A program made the translations under genes and the position numbers. A DNA stretch of 64,000 bases from Onthophagus taurus (taxonomy: Eukaryota > Arthropoda > Insecta > Coleoptera > Scarabaeidae): NCBI RefSeq assembly GCF_036711975.1, contig NC_091975.1:5954501-6018500 (forward strand), given 5' to 3'. Positions 38,000-51,900 of the stretch are shown here, piece by piece; the first letter of the stretch is position 1, and each line of letters begins with the position of its first letter. Below the pieces are notes generated by a model. The model did not search any database and was not told the DNA's origin. It saw nothing but the letters and a program-made list of their open reading frames with translations.

Positions 38000-39577
38000 C
38001 CCTTTGTGTCCCAAGAAGTCAAACATTTTGAAACTTTGTGACAGAATCAAACAGAATTAAAACGCTATCAAAATACACTCGGTAAAGGCAAAATATGCAA
38101 TCCCCCTATTTTCGCATAGTCTAAGTGTAAAAAAAGATGCTAATTAAAAAATTTCTGGAAACCGTGTTTATTGAAATTAAGAAATAAAACTTATTTTAAA
38201 TTCAAGCTTGAAGCTTTCTGTTTAAATCGATGTATAACAATCGATGGGTTGAATTAAAAAAATATTGAGAAAAAGAGTATTGAGTTAAAACTAACATTTT
38301 CGTAAAATCTAAAAGTGTCAAAAAAGATGCTAATTTAAAAATTCCTGGAAGCCGTATTTATTGAAGTTAAGGAATGAAACTTATTTTAAATTAAAGCTCA
38401 AAGCTTTCTCTTTAAAATGATGTATAATAATTGTTGGGTTGGATTGGAAAAATATAGAGAAAAAAAATTTTGAAACAAAACTTACATTTTCGAATAACCT
38501 AAAAATGTTAAAAAGATGCTAATTTAAAAATTCCTGTAAGCCGTATTTATTGAAATTAAGGAATGAAACTTATTTTAAATTAAAGCTCAAAGCTTTCTTT
38601 TTAAAATGATGTATAATAATTGTTGGGTTGGATTGGAAAAATATAGAGAAAAAAAAAGTTGAAATAAAACTTACATTTTCGTATAACCTAAGAGTGTCAA
38701 AAAAGATGCTATTTTAAAAATTCCTGGAAGCCGTATTTATTGAAGTTAAGGAATGAAACTTATTTTAAATTAAAGCTCAAAGCTTTCTCTTTAAAATGAT
38801 GTATAATAATTGTTGGGTTGGATTGGAAAAATATAGAGAAAAAAAATTTTGAAACAAAACTTACATTTTCGAATAACCTAAAAATGTTAAAAAGATGCTA
38901 ATTTAAAAATTCTTGTAAGCCGTATTTATTGAAATTAAGGAATGAAACTTATTTTAAATTAAAGCTCAAAGCTTTCTCTTTAAAATGATGTATAATAATT
39001 GTTGGGTTGGATTGGAAAAATATAGAGAAAAAAAAAGTTGAAATAAAACTTACATTTTCGTATAACCTAAGAGTGTCAAAAAAGATGCTATTTTAAAAAT
39101 TCCTGGAAGCCGTATTTATTGAAGTTAAGGAATGAAACTTATTTTAAATTAAAGCTCAAAGCTTTCTCTTTAAAATGATGTATAATAATTGTTGGGTTTG
39201 ATTGGAAAAATATTAAGAACAAAAATGTTGAAACAACACTTACATTTAAAAGAGTCAAAAAAGATGCTAATTTAAAAATTCTTAGAAACAATGTTTATTG
39301 AAATTAAGGAATGAGACTTATTTTAAATTTAAGCTCAATGTTTTCTTTTTAAAATGATCTGTAATAATCACACTTAATAACCATTTATCAAAGAAATACC
39401 TTCTTGAACAACAAAATTCAACAGCACCACTTTTCACTAAACTTCTAACTTCACATCTGGATGAATAAGTTTAAAGTGTACCTAAAAATCCTACAGTGCG
39501 GATTGCGACGTTTTTTATACAGATTATTTCTTGTATACACTTGTATAGTAGAAAGTACAGACAGCTCTAAATGCGCC
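38000..39577. mobile_element. TTAA element with 190-bp satellite, copy 2 (truncated)
   Basis: The left end is intact: TTAA at 37996-37999, then CCCTTTGTGTCCC. Seven internal monomers lie at AAAGATGCTA words near 38135, 38328, 38516, 38705, 38895, 39085 and 39263. The right flank matches copies 1 and 3 up to AAATGCGCC (about 39577) and then diverges. The last 80-90 bp, including the palindrome and right terminus, are missing. It lies upstream of the PsGEF start. Confidence 0.88.
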
Positions 39578-39902
39578 AAAGCTTTATAATTATTTCATAT
39601 TACCTCAAAATTGATCAATGCATTTCTACGCCTCAGCTAAACTTAAAATAGAGAATCGGGATAGTTTCTAAATTATAAATCATTGAGAAACTCATAAAAA
39701 CCCAACAACTTAAAAATAAAAACCCACAAACTTCACAGGCAATTGATCCAACCACATGACGACTTAAAATGCGTCACAGAAACTTAACCACCCCTTAAAG
39801 AATTCGTTCTTTTGAAATAACATACGTTAACCGTCCCTTACAATTAAAATTAAAATACAATTTAAAATTTCTTTTCAGAAACAATTAAAGAAATCTTTCA
39901 AA
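39578..39902. other. 5' flank of the PsGEF ATG exon
   Basis: Contains a splice acceptor, CTTTTCAG ending at 39878. The ATG at 39903 is therefore preceded by only 24 nt of 5' UTR in its exon, and at least one non-coding exon must lie upstream. No promoter motif is called. Confidence 0.5.
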
Positions 39903-42900
39903 ATGTTAAAATGGACCGTAATTAATAAACGAGCGACCGATAAAGACGATCTTCAATCGCCACAACAACCAAAATCATCGGAAAAACCTAAAAGAAGACG
40001 TTCGAGTACTTCTAGAAGATCATCAACGACGAAACGATCGAATAATAATCATAACAGAAGGAGTTTAAATTTGAGCCATGATAAAGAAAATCGGTTTACT
40101 TCGACACCGATTAAATCGAATGATTATTTTCAAGTTGAAGCTTTAAGAGATGTTAGTAATATAACGCCGAAAGAAACGAAAACGAAAGTTTTAAGTGTTG
40201 ATGGGGAAAAATTGTTTTCGCCGAAACATGTAAAATATAAAAAGAAAAAACGGTGTTTAGATCCAAATCATAAAGATTGCCCGATTAATTATTTTAAAGC
40301 TTTCGAATCAGTTGATTCGCATATTAGGGGGGATAATTGTTTATGTAACGATGATTTGAATAAAAATGTGCACGAAAATATCAAGAATGATGTTGTTAAT
40401 AGAATTCCGTTGTTATCGAGAATTTTGCCAACAACAAATAACGATGATCCTCCATATAAAAAACCGAAAATTGATCACGTTAATGATTTTTTAAATCAAA
40501 TAGCTTTTATTCAATCGCCTGAAGATAAAGGTACGATAGATATTGATGAAAAAGATTTAAAAGTTTCACCTTTAGTACAAAGATTTTTAGATTTACGATT
40601 TTCGAAAAAAGATCAACACGAAAACTCATCGTACATAAACGAGCTATCTTTAGATGAACTTGTAAATGTTATATTAGATAATTCTGGGACGAATGATGAT
40701 AAAAAACATCCGGTTAAAAAAACTAGAATGACCGAGCTTGAAAATGAACTTAACGAATCTCGCGAAGAAAATTTATTAAACGCTAAACAAGAAAAACGTA
40801 TTAGTTTTTCCGATAAAAGTTCGATGGATTCTGGATTTCGATCGAACTTTGATGAAATCTGTAAATTACCTGAGATAATTAACTGTGATAAAACCATCAT
40901 TAACCTCGAGGAAACTTTTAATGAGAGATGTGTTGATGATATTAGACCTAGAAGTAGAAAGAGGAGTTTATCTCAAGATGATGCTAGCTTATTTACATTA
41001 AAAAGGCAAAAATGTGTTAGAAGAAGAAGGTTTACTGATGACGAAGCAAAACCAAGTTCCGGTTGGACACCGCAAAGATTACATCAAGATTTAAACGCAA
41101 CTTTTTCAATTAACGATGATGTTAACGATGATAATTCGTTTGATTCGAGTGTTATGGAGAAAGATTTAGGAAATAAAAAAGATTTAATCGAAACGACTCC
41201 TTGTTTTAATAATGGCACGGGAATTAGGAGGTGTTTACTCTTCGATTCACCACCTAACCAAAAAAATAACTCAATTTCCGGTTGGATGGATTTAGAAATT
41301 AAATTTCGAAACAACGAATTATTATTAACAGGTTAGTAATTATTGTCATTGAGTATCATTATTAGATAATTTTAATCCTTAAATTTATTTTTTTTCAGTT
41401 TTCCGGTGTGGTAATTTATTCAGATCGGATGGAAAACCGGCGAACGCTTATATTAAGGTGAGTTTGATTATTTTCGAGGCGGACATAATTTGAGATTTCG
41501 CTTGTAAATCAATCGAAACGCGTGTTTAACACAAACAGCTGCGGAATGGAAGTTTTGCGATCGCGACGTGCGTTTCCGGTGTTTTTTTTGGGGGCGTGTC
41601 TCGCGTTCGAACAATTCTTACCCCTTCGAATTTCTTATTAACTCACCGACGACCTAATAACAGCCTAACGTCTTTTATATATTTTGGGTGTAAAAGGTGT
41701 TTGTAAACCTTTTAAAAACAATCATAAAAAATTGTCTTAAAAAATCATGTTGTTTTTATTTGGGAGTTTCAATTTCTTTTGGTGCAATCTTGCACCTTGT
41801 AAATATCGTTCAAGTAAGACTTATCGGGATGATGTGTCCAGAACGGATTCATCCAACATTTTCTTAACAACTGGAGTTTTAGTGAAATAACCTCGAGGTT
41901 CACGACAACCATGTCTAGTTCCACAATGATTGAGTCTCACCAGTTTCGATGTGCTATGATTCAAGAACACAAGAAGAAACTAAGATCCTGAAGAAGAATC
42001 CAGAAATCAGAAAAAAGTAATAAGTGCGAATGAAGTAAGTTTTGAAAAATAAGATAGAATATGGAGAAGATTCCCAAATAGTTATAAGAAGTCAGAATGC
42101 CGAAATCAAGAATACTGCAGAAAGCGAGCAGATATGTAATGTTTTAATGATGCAATAAATTTTGGAAGCAAAGATGAAAAATTGGAAATGGTTTGTCAGG
42201 GGAAGAACGGAGTGTGGTGCAGGTTAGGGCAGAACCAAAAACAGCTTTCGCATCAGCAAAAATTCTGATTACTCAACCTAGAAATCTCAATTTAATCATA
42301 CATTCATAAGCTATAACTGCACAAGATAAGGACCACAATGATCTACAAGAAAATATTTCAATACAGAACCAAAATAAAAAAAAATGTAAGCCAGTACAAG
42401 TAGAATGTAAGTCATTATACACAGTGGCGTAACTAGAAAATATGGGCCCAAATATGTCTTTATAGCAAAGGTAGTAATACTATGTATACATATTATGGTA
42501 TACAGAAAAAAAAACACAAATTAAGTTGAAAATACTTATTTATTTTCAAATTTACTAACAAAAAACCAAGAACTAAGAACTAAATTATTACAAAAGTTGT
42601 TTTCTTCTAGATTTCATCGCTGCAAATATACTTATTAAATTTTTTAAATCCATTTTCTTAGCCTCACTGCTTTCAATTGCTAATATAGAAAGATTATTCA
42701 GCCGCGATTGTCCCATACTATTTCTTCTATAGTCCTTTATTATTTTTAACTTGCTAAATGATCTTTCTACAGAAGCAACTGTTGCAGGGAGTGTGAAGAA
42801 CAATATAAAAACAGAAAATACATCCGATATATCAGTTTCTAAGCAATTATATTTGGTCATTACTAAGTTAGCAAAATCTTTTACACTTTGCAATTCTTTT

Positions 42901-45900
42901 AACTTGTCTTTTAAAAGCGAATGAACATGAATAAAATGCAATGAAAATTGTTCACTTAAAAAAGTTGAATACTTCTTTTGTAATTTTTTACATTCTCTTA
43001 AAATATCTTTGTCTTTTAACGTTGATAATCTTTGTGGATCCAGAAATCCAAAATAATTTCTTAATTTTTCCATGCTTTTAAATCTTTCATGTAGTTGATG
43101 TGAAATAGTATCTATGACAACATTAAATATTCCAACTCTAAACATATCTTCTCTTGAAGAAAAGTGATAATTTTTCGCCAATTCATCAAAATGGTGTTTC
43201 ACTTTAGGCTGTCGTTTCTTTTGAAACTCAAGGGGAACATTCCAAGTTCTTGCAATTTCTGCAGCCTCACCTTTTATTTCAGTAAATTTTGATCTACGTT
43301 CTGAAACTTTATTATAAGCTTGGTTCAAAACAGTTTTGGCTTCATCTAAATCTACATTTTTCTTTTGTAGAACTTTTCAAGCTAAATTAATATCTGCTAG
43401 AATTTTATGCAAAAAGACGCACATAAAAATAAACTCAAATTTTTCCATTCTATCTTTTATGTTTTGAGCTTCATCACGAATTTCTTTTTTCTCTGTCAAC
43501 ATCAAGTGTGTTAAAGATTTTATAATATCTAAATAACGTAGTTTCACAGCTAGTAGAGAAGTCAATCTTCCAGACCATCGAGTAGGATTTAATTTTTTTA
43601 AAGTTACATTTGATTCGCCTGTGAACTTTGAAAGCAAATCCCATCTATTAATAGAATTTCCAAAAAATGAATATATTTCTTGGAGTGTAACGAAAAATGC
43701 GGACACATCTTTATTGACAAGATTTAAATTATGGCTTGCACAATGAACGTACTCTGCATTTTGTTGAATGTTCTTTATTTTTTGTTCAGACCATTGTATA
43801 TACCACTCATTACATTCGCTCCGTCGTATCCTTGACCAATACATTTTTCAATTGGTATCTTCATTTCGTCTAATATAGATAGAATTTTATTTTTCATTCC
43901 CTCAGCAGTAAGATCTGTTTGATCAAAAAATCCTAAAAAAAGTTTCTTTAATTTGAAACCCTTGAGATTCTAAGCGATCATTTCTTAGAATATGCACATG
44001 TCTAATCATTACACTTAATTGGTCCTTTTTCACTATATCTTGGGTAGTATCCAATAAAAGCGAATAACATAAACTATTGTTAATTTCACTCATTAAATTT
44101 CCTCTAAGATTTTGCCCTGCACATTGAATTAGTTCGTTTTGAATTTTGGGACTTAAGTATCTAACTGATCCATTTGGCATGTCAATTACTTGTTTTAAAA
44201 TATTGTCATATTTAGCCAATAATTCAACTTCTGCTATAAAATTGCCGTTATAATCATCTCCGATATTTTCTGAATGGCCACGAAATGAAGTACGATTTCT
44301 TGCCAACTTTAAAGTAATATCAAACAAACGCTTTAGAACCTTTCTCCAAAAGATTTCATTTTGGCGAATAAGCTCCTCTGAGCATTTGTCTATTGTCTTA
44401 TTTTCTTGCCAAATTTTATGCACTGCCAACGCTTCAATATGATGCTTTGTAAGAGAATGAGTGTTCAACTTATTGGAAAAACTTTGCCAATCACGCATAC
44501 CAGTACACCATTGATTTTTTTGGCCAGAGAATAACCAACATGGTTTACAGTAAGCTGCAACAAGAATTTTCGAATAGTGTAACCAAGATCGAGGAACTGG
44601 ACCATATTTAGTAATGCATGTGAAAAATTTTGCAGAAAAGCAACGATTATTCTGCATCGGATCTCTGGGAAATGGTCCTTGTGGTTTGTTTATTGTATCG
44701 TCTAGACCCACTAAAAACCGTCTAAGTTTATCTGTTAAATTGATGTTATTTTGTACATAATAACCCAAATCCGGATCTCTAAATTCTGAGTTTTCTTCGT
44801 CGTTGTTTTCCTCATTTTCATTTAGGAAGTGCAGCACTTGTGATTTTTGATGTTGTGTTGTATTTATTAAACCAGCAGTACTTGAACCAAAAGCACTTAT
44901 TTCTACTTCTGGAGTGGAAACATTTTCCTGTGTCTCCACACTTTCTACTCTTTTCAATTTTTGGAGGAATGTATCTATTTTTGGTAACTTTTTTCTTTTT
45001 TCATCCTTTTCTCTTTTTATCTTTCGCTTTTGTGCCCCACTGGCAACTTTTTTCTCCATTGTATTTTATGGACTAAAACAAATACATACATTTTGTAATT
45101 TTGTAAGCACATATTTATGAACATATCCATATACAGTATTAACAGTATTATACAGTTATACAATATTAAAGTAATGTAAATACAGGGCTATTTAAAAGTA
45201 GAGCACCAAACTTCAGCTACGTTTTGCTTTTATAAAACTTTCAGTTGTTACCTACAACACTGAAAATAAAACTTTAAAGTCGATTATCTCGAAAACAAAG
45301 ACCGATCGGAAAAAATGGTTTCATTTCGACTTGAAATCAGAAGTTCTACACGGGCTTCCAGTTTGGTGCACGATGTCTCAGCAAGACCGTTTATTAGACG
45401 TTTATGGGGTTCTGGCCAAAATAAAAATTTAAGTACAATCAGTTTTGGTGCCGAGAAGGGCTGTCTATATCGTTTGATCACTTTACTATGGCACGTTAAT
45501 TTTTCGAAATTTGGAAGTACCATAACTTCATTTGTTTAAACGGCAACCCCCATATTTTATTACTTAGTCGTCTTCACCGTTTCATTTTACATCTTTTATA
45601 TCCCATACGTGCTATACCTAACATTAATAGTTTGGGAGATAATTAGGGTATTTTAAGAAATGCACACATATCATATTGATGCATAGTGTGCATAGTAACT
45701 TGCAGATTGTTTAATGAAAACTATCCACATTAACCACATTCCGATGACAAAAGGTAAATTTAGAAGAATGGAAACAAAATTTTTGCAATTTTGGATTAAT
45801 CACGTGTTTAACCGACCAAAATAAATTGGTAAGAAAGTAATAAGTGCGAATGAAGTAAGTTTTGAAAAACAAGATAGAATATGGAGAAGATTCTCAAATA

Positions 45901-48900
45901 GTTATAAGAAGTCAGAATGCCGAAATCAAGGATACTGCAGAAAGCGAGCAGATATGTAATGTTTTAATGACGCCATTCGGCGTGGATTATTAGCCTGATG
46001 TTGCAAGTGCAATAAATTTTGCAAGCAAAGATGCAAAATTGGAAACGGTTTGTCAGGGGAAGAACGGAGTGTGGTGCAGGTTAGGGCAGAACCAAAAACA
46101 GCTTTCGCATCAACAAAAATTCTGATTACTCAACTTACAAATCTCAATTTAATCATACATTCATAAGCTATAACTGCACAAGATAAGGACCACAATGATC
46201 TACAAGAAAATATTTCAATACAGAATCAAAATAAAAAAAAATAATACAGGGTTTTCCAATAAGAGGTGTTATTTTGATATTCAAAGAAAAATGCCATTTT
46301 TTAGTATAAATGATCGGATGTTTATTTCATTATAAAGAAGAAGGTATGCCGATAATAGTGGAAAATAACGCTAGGCAAATGACCACCACGACCACGCTTA
46401 CAGGACAATATCCTTTCCATGAAATTTTCCATAACCAAATTGCAAAGTGGCTGCCCTATGTCCTCAATAGCCTCACGAATTCCATCTTTGAGGTCTTGAA
46501 TCGACGCTGTGCTGTTGGCGTACACCTTGTCTTTCACGTGGCCCCAAAGGAAGAAGTCGCAAGATCTCGGTGGCCAATTGTGATCACCTCTTCGAGAGAT
46601 AACACGGTCCGGAAACTTTTCCCGTAAAAGATCAATGGTTTCGTTGCTTGTGTGGCACGTAGCACCGTCTTGTTGAAAGTAAACGTTGTCCACATCAATA
46701 CCATCCAATTCCGGCCATAAAAAATCATTACTCATCTCTCGATAGCGCAATCCATTCACCGTAACTGTTGCTCCAGCCTCATTTTCGAAAAAGTAAGGTC
46801 CAATGACTCCGTCGGACCATAAACCGCACCAAACAGTCACACGTTGAGGATAGAGAGGCTTGTCAACAATAACTCTTGGGTTTTCCGAGCCCCAGATGCG
46901 ACAATTTTGCTTGTTGAAGCCGCCGAGGTGGAAATGGGCCTCATCATTCAAGATGATTTTTCGATGAAATTCCGGATCATTTTCATGCATTTCAACGACC
47001 CAATCAGCAAAGACGCGACGTTGTTGATGATCGGACGGCTTGAGTTCTTGTGTTAACTAAAGTTTATAAGCCTTAAGACCCAAATCTTTATGCAAAATAC
47101 GGTGTAATGACGTTTGTGGAATGCCTAATTCCAAAGAACGACGAGGAATGGACAAACCTGTTTTTCTTCAACACTTTCCGCTACAGCAGCAATATTCTCG
47201 GCTGTTCTTGAGCGACGTGTACGGGTTTTGTTCTTCACATCACTAACTTATCCCAACAGCTCGAATTTTTCCACCAATATCTGTATTGCGGTCCGACAAG
47301 GTGCTTCGCATTCGACTTTTACGAACCGTCTCTGCCAAAATTTCACCACTTTTATATTGAATTTTAATAATTTCAATGCGTTGTTGATGCGTGTATCGTT
47401 CCATTTTTATTAATGGCGTACTTCCTACTTGTCAAATGTCAAAAAATGACAGCTTCAAAAGTGACATCTACCGAAATAACGGGCTATTCAAAATAACACC
47501 TTAATGAAAACTATCCACATTTACCTCCGATGACAAAAAGTAAATTTAGAAGAATGGAAACAACATTTTTGCAATTTTGGATTAATCACATGTTTAACCG
47601 ACTGGATGTTTAAAATTTTTGAAGCCAATTCTAATGCCTCAATTCGAGGTGGGAATCAGTAGGTGTTCAGTGCAGAGGATCTTGAAGAAATATTAGTTCC
47701 ACGAGTACAAGTTCTCGTTAGTGCAAGACCTTCATCCTCAAAATCCCGACGACCGACTGAATTTGTGTCAAATCCGCTATTAAGAAGATGAACACTTTTT
47801 GAAAAAAGTTATATGGACAATTTGGGCTTCCGTCAACCCGCATGCAATCCGAAAAACAAACTATGAGGTTAGGTTTAGTTTCAACGTTTTTGCCTTATGA
47901 TGGAAGGCAGGTTCTCTTACGTCATTTATGACAGTGTTTGATGGCAAAACGTTACCTGAATTTTTACATACTGTATAACTTCTCTTGGTACTTGATAAGA
48001 AGCTGTTGGTATTAACTAGATGGAGGTCCGTCTCATTGCACCCAGGAAGTATCCTAGGAACTCACCTCTCAATATTCGAAGACAGGTGGCTAAGACGGTT
48101 AGGACATGGAAGCACATGGACAGTCTCTTTCCTCAAGATGTACAAAGAGGCGGACGGCTACCATTTCAAACATTTCTTGTAACTTGTTTCTAGCTTTTTA
48201 TATGATATACATATATATCTTGGTCACACTATTAAAATTGTCGAAGAAAATCAACCAGCTGAAATAAAGTGGCGGATTCAATGATCGTTTGGAAATCTCA
48301 TTTTTATGCTGAAAAACAAAGAAATACCGAAACGCCTAAAATGAAAGGTGTGTGACAACTGCATATTGCCGGTGACTTGAAATCATGGCTTTCACAAGGA
48401 AGGTTGCAGAAACTTAATGTAACCCAAAAAGAGATAAAACGAGCAAGCTGGAAGATTCGAAATAACGATTTCGCAGAATAATCCAAGTGACAGATGTTAT
48501 GAGTCGAGTAGTAAGGGTTAATTGGAATAACCTTTTAGAGACCACGAGAAGCTAGAAGAGGTGGATGGATAATGTGATAGGTGTGGTGGGGAAAGAATGG
48601 ATAAGAACAGCTAAAAGCAGAGTCTATGTCCAGCAGTGGATGAAAACAGGCTGAGGAAAAAGAATCATAAAATAATTCATAACAACTACACCTAAACAGT
48701 TATATTTATTATATTTTTACCAGTTTCATTACCTAAATAGTGACATCCTCAGGAATTTTTCGTTGAAATTTTAAACATATAAAATGTAAAATCATGGTGA
48801 TAAGATTTAATAAATAAAAAAAAATTAATTTATATTTTAAATCTTAATCTTTTTTCTTCGGTAGTACCTAAGTAGACGTTTATTATAAAAGAAAATTTAT

Positions 48901-51900
48901 GATCCCTCCAATTCGAAAATATGTAAGTACTAAAAAATCCGGTAGTAATAAATCTCAAATCGTGAAGGGGGTCAGTTTTCTTGTCCCCTAGGTCCCCACG
49001 GGGTGGAACCGCGGACTACAAATTGAATTTATTGTAGCGTATAAATAACGAGTGCCGTCTTCAAAAGGATAGGAAGGTAACGGAAGAGCAGACGTCTGCC
49101 CTTTTTCTTTTTACCTTTTTTTTCCTTTCACTTTTTTTCTTTCTGTTTGCGTCTGGATGCAAAAGATCCAGTGCGAACGCATTCAGCCAACCAAATACAA
49201 AAACGGATGCGTCGCGGTTGCATCTCGCTTTTCCCTCGGGATCAGAGGGCCGTTTCAATCATATTCAAAACCGATTAGCTGAAACTGGCCTACGGTTGAA
49301 GGCGAAGGGTTGGCAGCTACAAGAATCCTTGACGCGTAGCAACAGCTGACTGGGAATTTACCCTTCCTTTTTGACGATTTATATTTAGGTTTAAACGCGC
49401 CACGTCTTGAAAACCTTATTTATTCGAGAATTGTTCGTTTCTAATTAATTTTCGAGGTTCAACTAAAATAAAGATTGACGCAACGTGTCACCTTGGAAGT
49501 TTAGAACTTTGTAATCGATATCTTTTGAGATACCCACTCTAATTAGAGTGACTCTCTTTGTGGTTTCGTTTCATTTTCGGTGTGTATGTTATGTTATTAA
49601 GCGTAAAACACGCAACTTCACCATTAATAACTAAAATAGATATGTTTCGGTTTTGTGGACAAATTGAATTGTTATTTAACAAAAAAAATTCAAATTAGTC
49701 TAATGATAGGTTTAAACCGCAACTTAATTAAAGAGGGGATATTTATTTTATTTTCTAAACCGTAACTAATTGTGTAAGGGGTGGTTTTTATGTGGTTTTA
49801 GAAATATTTCAATTTTTTTTATTTTTTGAAAGGTCTCCTTGAGCCAACGCGATAATCGAAAAGGACGAGGAACTTTACAGAGGACCGCCGTCCAAGCCGA
49901 ATCCAACAAGCCGACCTTCAACCACACCTTCAATTTAGCCGTTCTTCGGGACGAAGACGTTTACGAAAGGGTTTATATTGAAGTTTGGCATCGAGATAGA
50001 ATACGAAGGTGAGGCGCCGAAAATTAAAAACAACTTAAAATTTTATGATTTCTTTAAAAGATCAATATTTTCAAAATTGTACGATTTTTTTATCGTTAAT
50101 AATAGAATATGATAAAATCGGTTCTTGGAGAAATAGCGCAACTCTGTTGGAGTGTACGATTTGCGCAAAATCCGCTCAGGATCGATGCGATCGCAACATT
50201 AGAGTCCCTGTAACCCGAAATCAGTGGCGTTCGTGTGGCTTTTCCTCGACCCTCTTCGAGCAAGGTTAAGGTGTGCCTAAAACGATTTGTGAAATATAAA
50301 TAAATATATATCATCAAAAAAATAAAAATAAATTTCGCGATAAAATTATGTTTTGATCAAATTAAAAATCGTTTTAATTTATTATTTCCAATGGTTTGAA
50401 ATCATTTAAAACAATTCGATTTCTTTTATCGCGATCTTTTTGACTCCAATCCAGTGTTGCAAAAAAAGCGCATTGCGGATAAACCAAGTCTTGACGTCTA
50501 GTTATCTTACCCCGGGGTTAAAAATGTCCAGGAAACCTTCAGACTGCGTGATACGAGGTTAATCGATAAGTAAGCTATTTTTTCTTTCCATCCCGGTATA
50601 CTGACCTAAATCGAATTAATAATTGACCTAAAACCGAATTTATTAAATTTTTCTTTGCAGAAAAAGCGAATTCTTGGGATGTATGTCTTTTGCGGCCGAA
50701 AATGTCATTACAAAGGTAAATTTTATTTTAATTAAAAAGAAATTAAATTAAACAAGTTAATTTTTATTTAGGATGTTAAAGGCTGCTTTTACCTACTTCC
50801 ACAATCCACCGGAAGATGTAAAAATGTTCCGATGACCCTGGACATTCTACCGGATTACAATCCTCATCTTGATAAAACGATGTGTGATAGTCATTCAAGT
50901 ATCGATGAAGTTGCCACGGCAGTCTTCACAACCGGTGAAGACCTCGAAGACCTTCGAAAAACAACAATTGGATGTAAAGCCGCCTTGAGCGAACAACAAA
51001 AGCTTGCGGATGAGAATCTTTTTCTCAGGTAAATAAGTAATTTTTGAAATAATTCGTTTTTAAGATATTTTCTTGCTAGGTACTTGGAGTTGGATCCAAC
51101 GGAAGGTCCTGAGGCGATACCAGCCGCTCTTCAACGTAAAGCGACCGGGAATAAGAACGGTCGCACTCCTTTCACAACCACCAAAAAGTTGATGCGACAA
51201 CCGAAGACCGGTTTTGGATTCTCGGTGGTCTGGACGCATCCTCCGAGAATTGAAAGGGTCGAAAAGGGGCTCCCCGCGGATAAGGCGGGAATCTTGCCTG
51301 GAGATTACGTCATTTTTGTCGATAAACATAATGTGGTTATGATGCCCGAGATTGATATTCTTAATTTAATCAGGTAAATATTTTTCACTTTTATTTTTTA
51401 TTAACCCTTTGTGTACCAAGAAGTCAAACATTTTGAAACTTTGTGACAGAATCAAACAGAATTAAAACGCTATCAAAATACACTCGGTAATCCCCCTATT
51501 TTCGCATAGTCTAAGTGTAAAAAAAGATGCTAATTAAAAAATTTCCAGAAACCGTGTTTATTGAAATTAAGAAATAAAACTTATTTTAAATTCAAGCTTG
51601 AAGCTTTCTGTTTAAATCGATGTATAACAATCGATGGGTTGAATTAAAAAAATATTGAGAAAAAGAGTATTGAGTTAAAACTAACATTTTCGTATAATAT
51701 AAAAGTGTCAAAAAAGATGCTAATTTAAAAATTCCTGGAAGCCGTATTTATTGAAGTTAAGGAATGAAACTTATTTTAAATTAAAGCTCAAAGCTTTCTC
51801 TTTAAAATGATGTATAATAATTGTTGGGTTGGATTGGAAAAATATAGAGAAAAAAAATTTTGAAACAAAACTTACATTTTCGAATAACCTAAAAATGTTA

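Noticed and set aside
44840-45120. Hydrophobic plus-strand frames over the hAT element
   Set aside because: Antisense shadow of the Lys-rich N-terminus of the hAT transposase, which reads as Phe/Leu-rich on the other strand.
46310-46627. 105-codon plus-strand frame over the Tc1/mariner-like element
   Set aside because: It is the antisense shadow of the transposase pseudogene on the minus strand.
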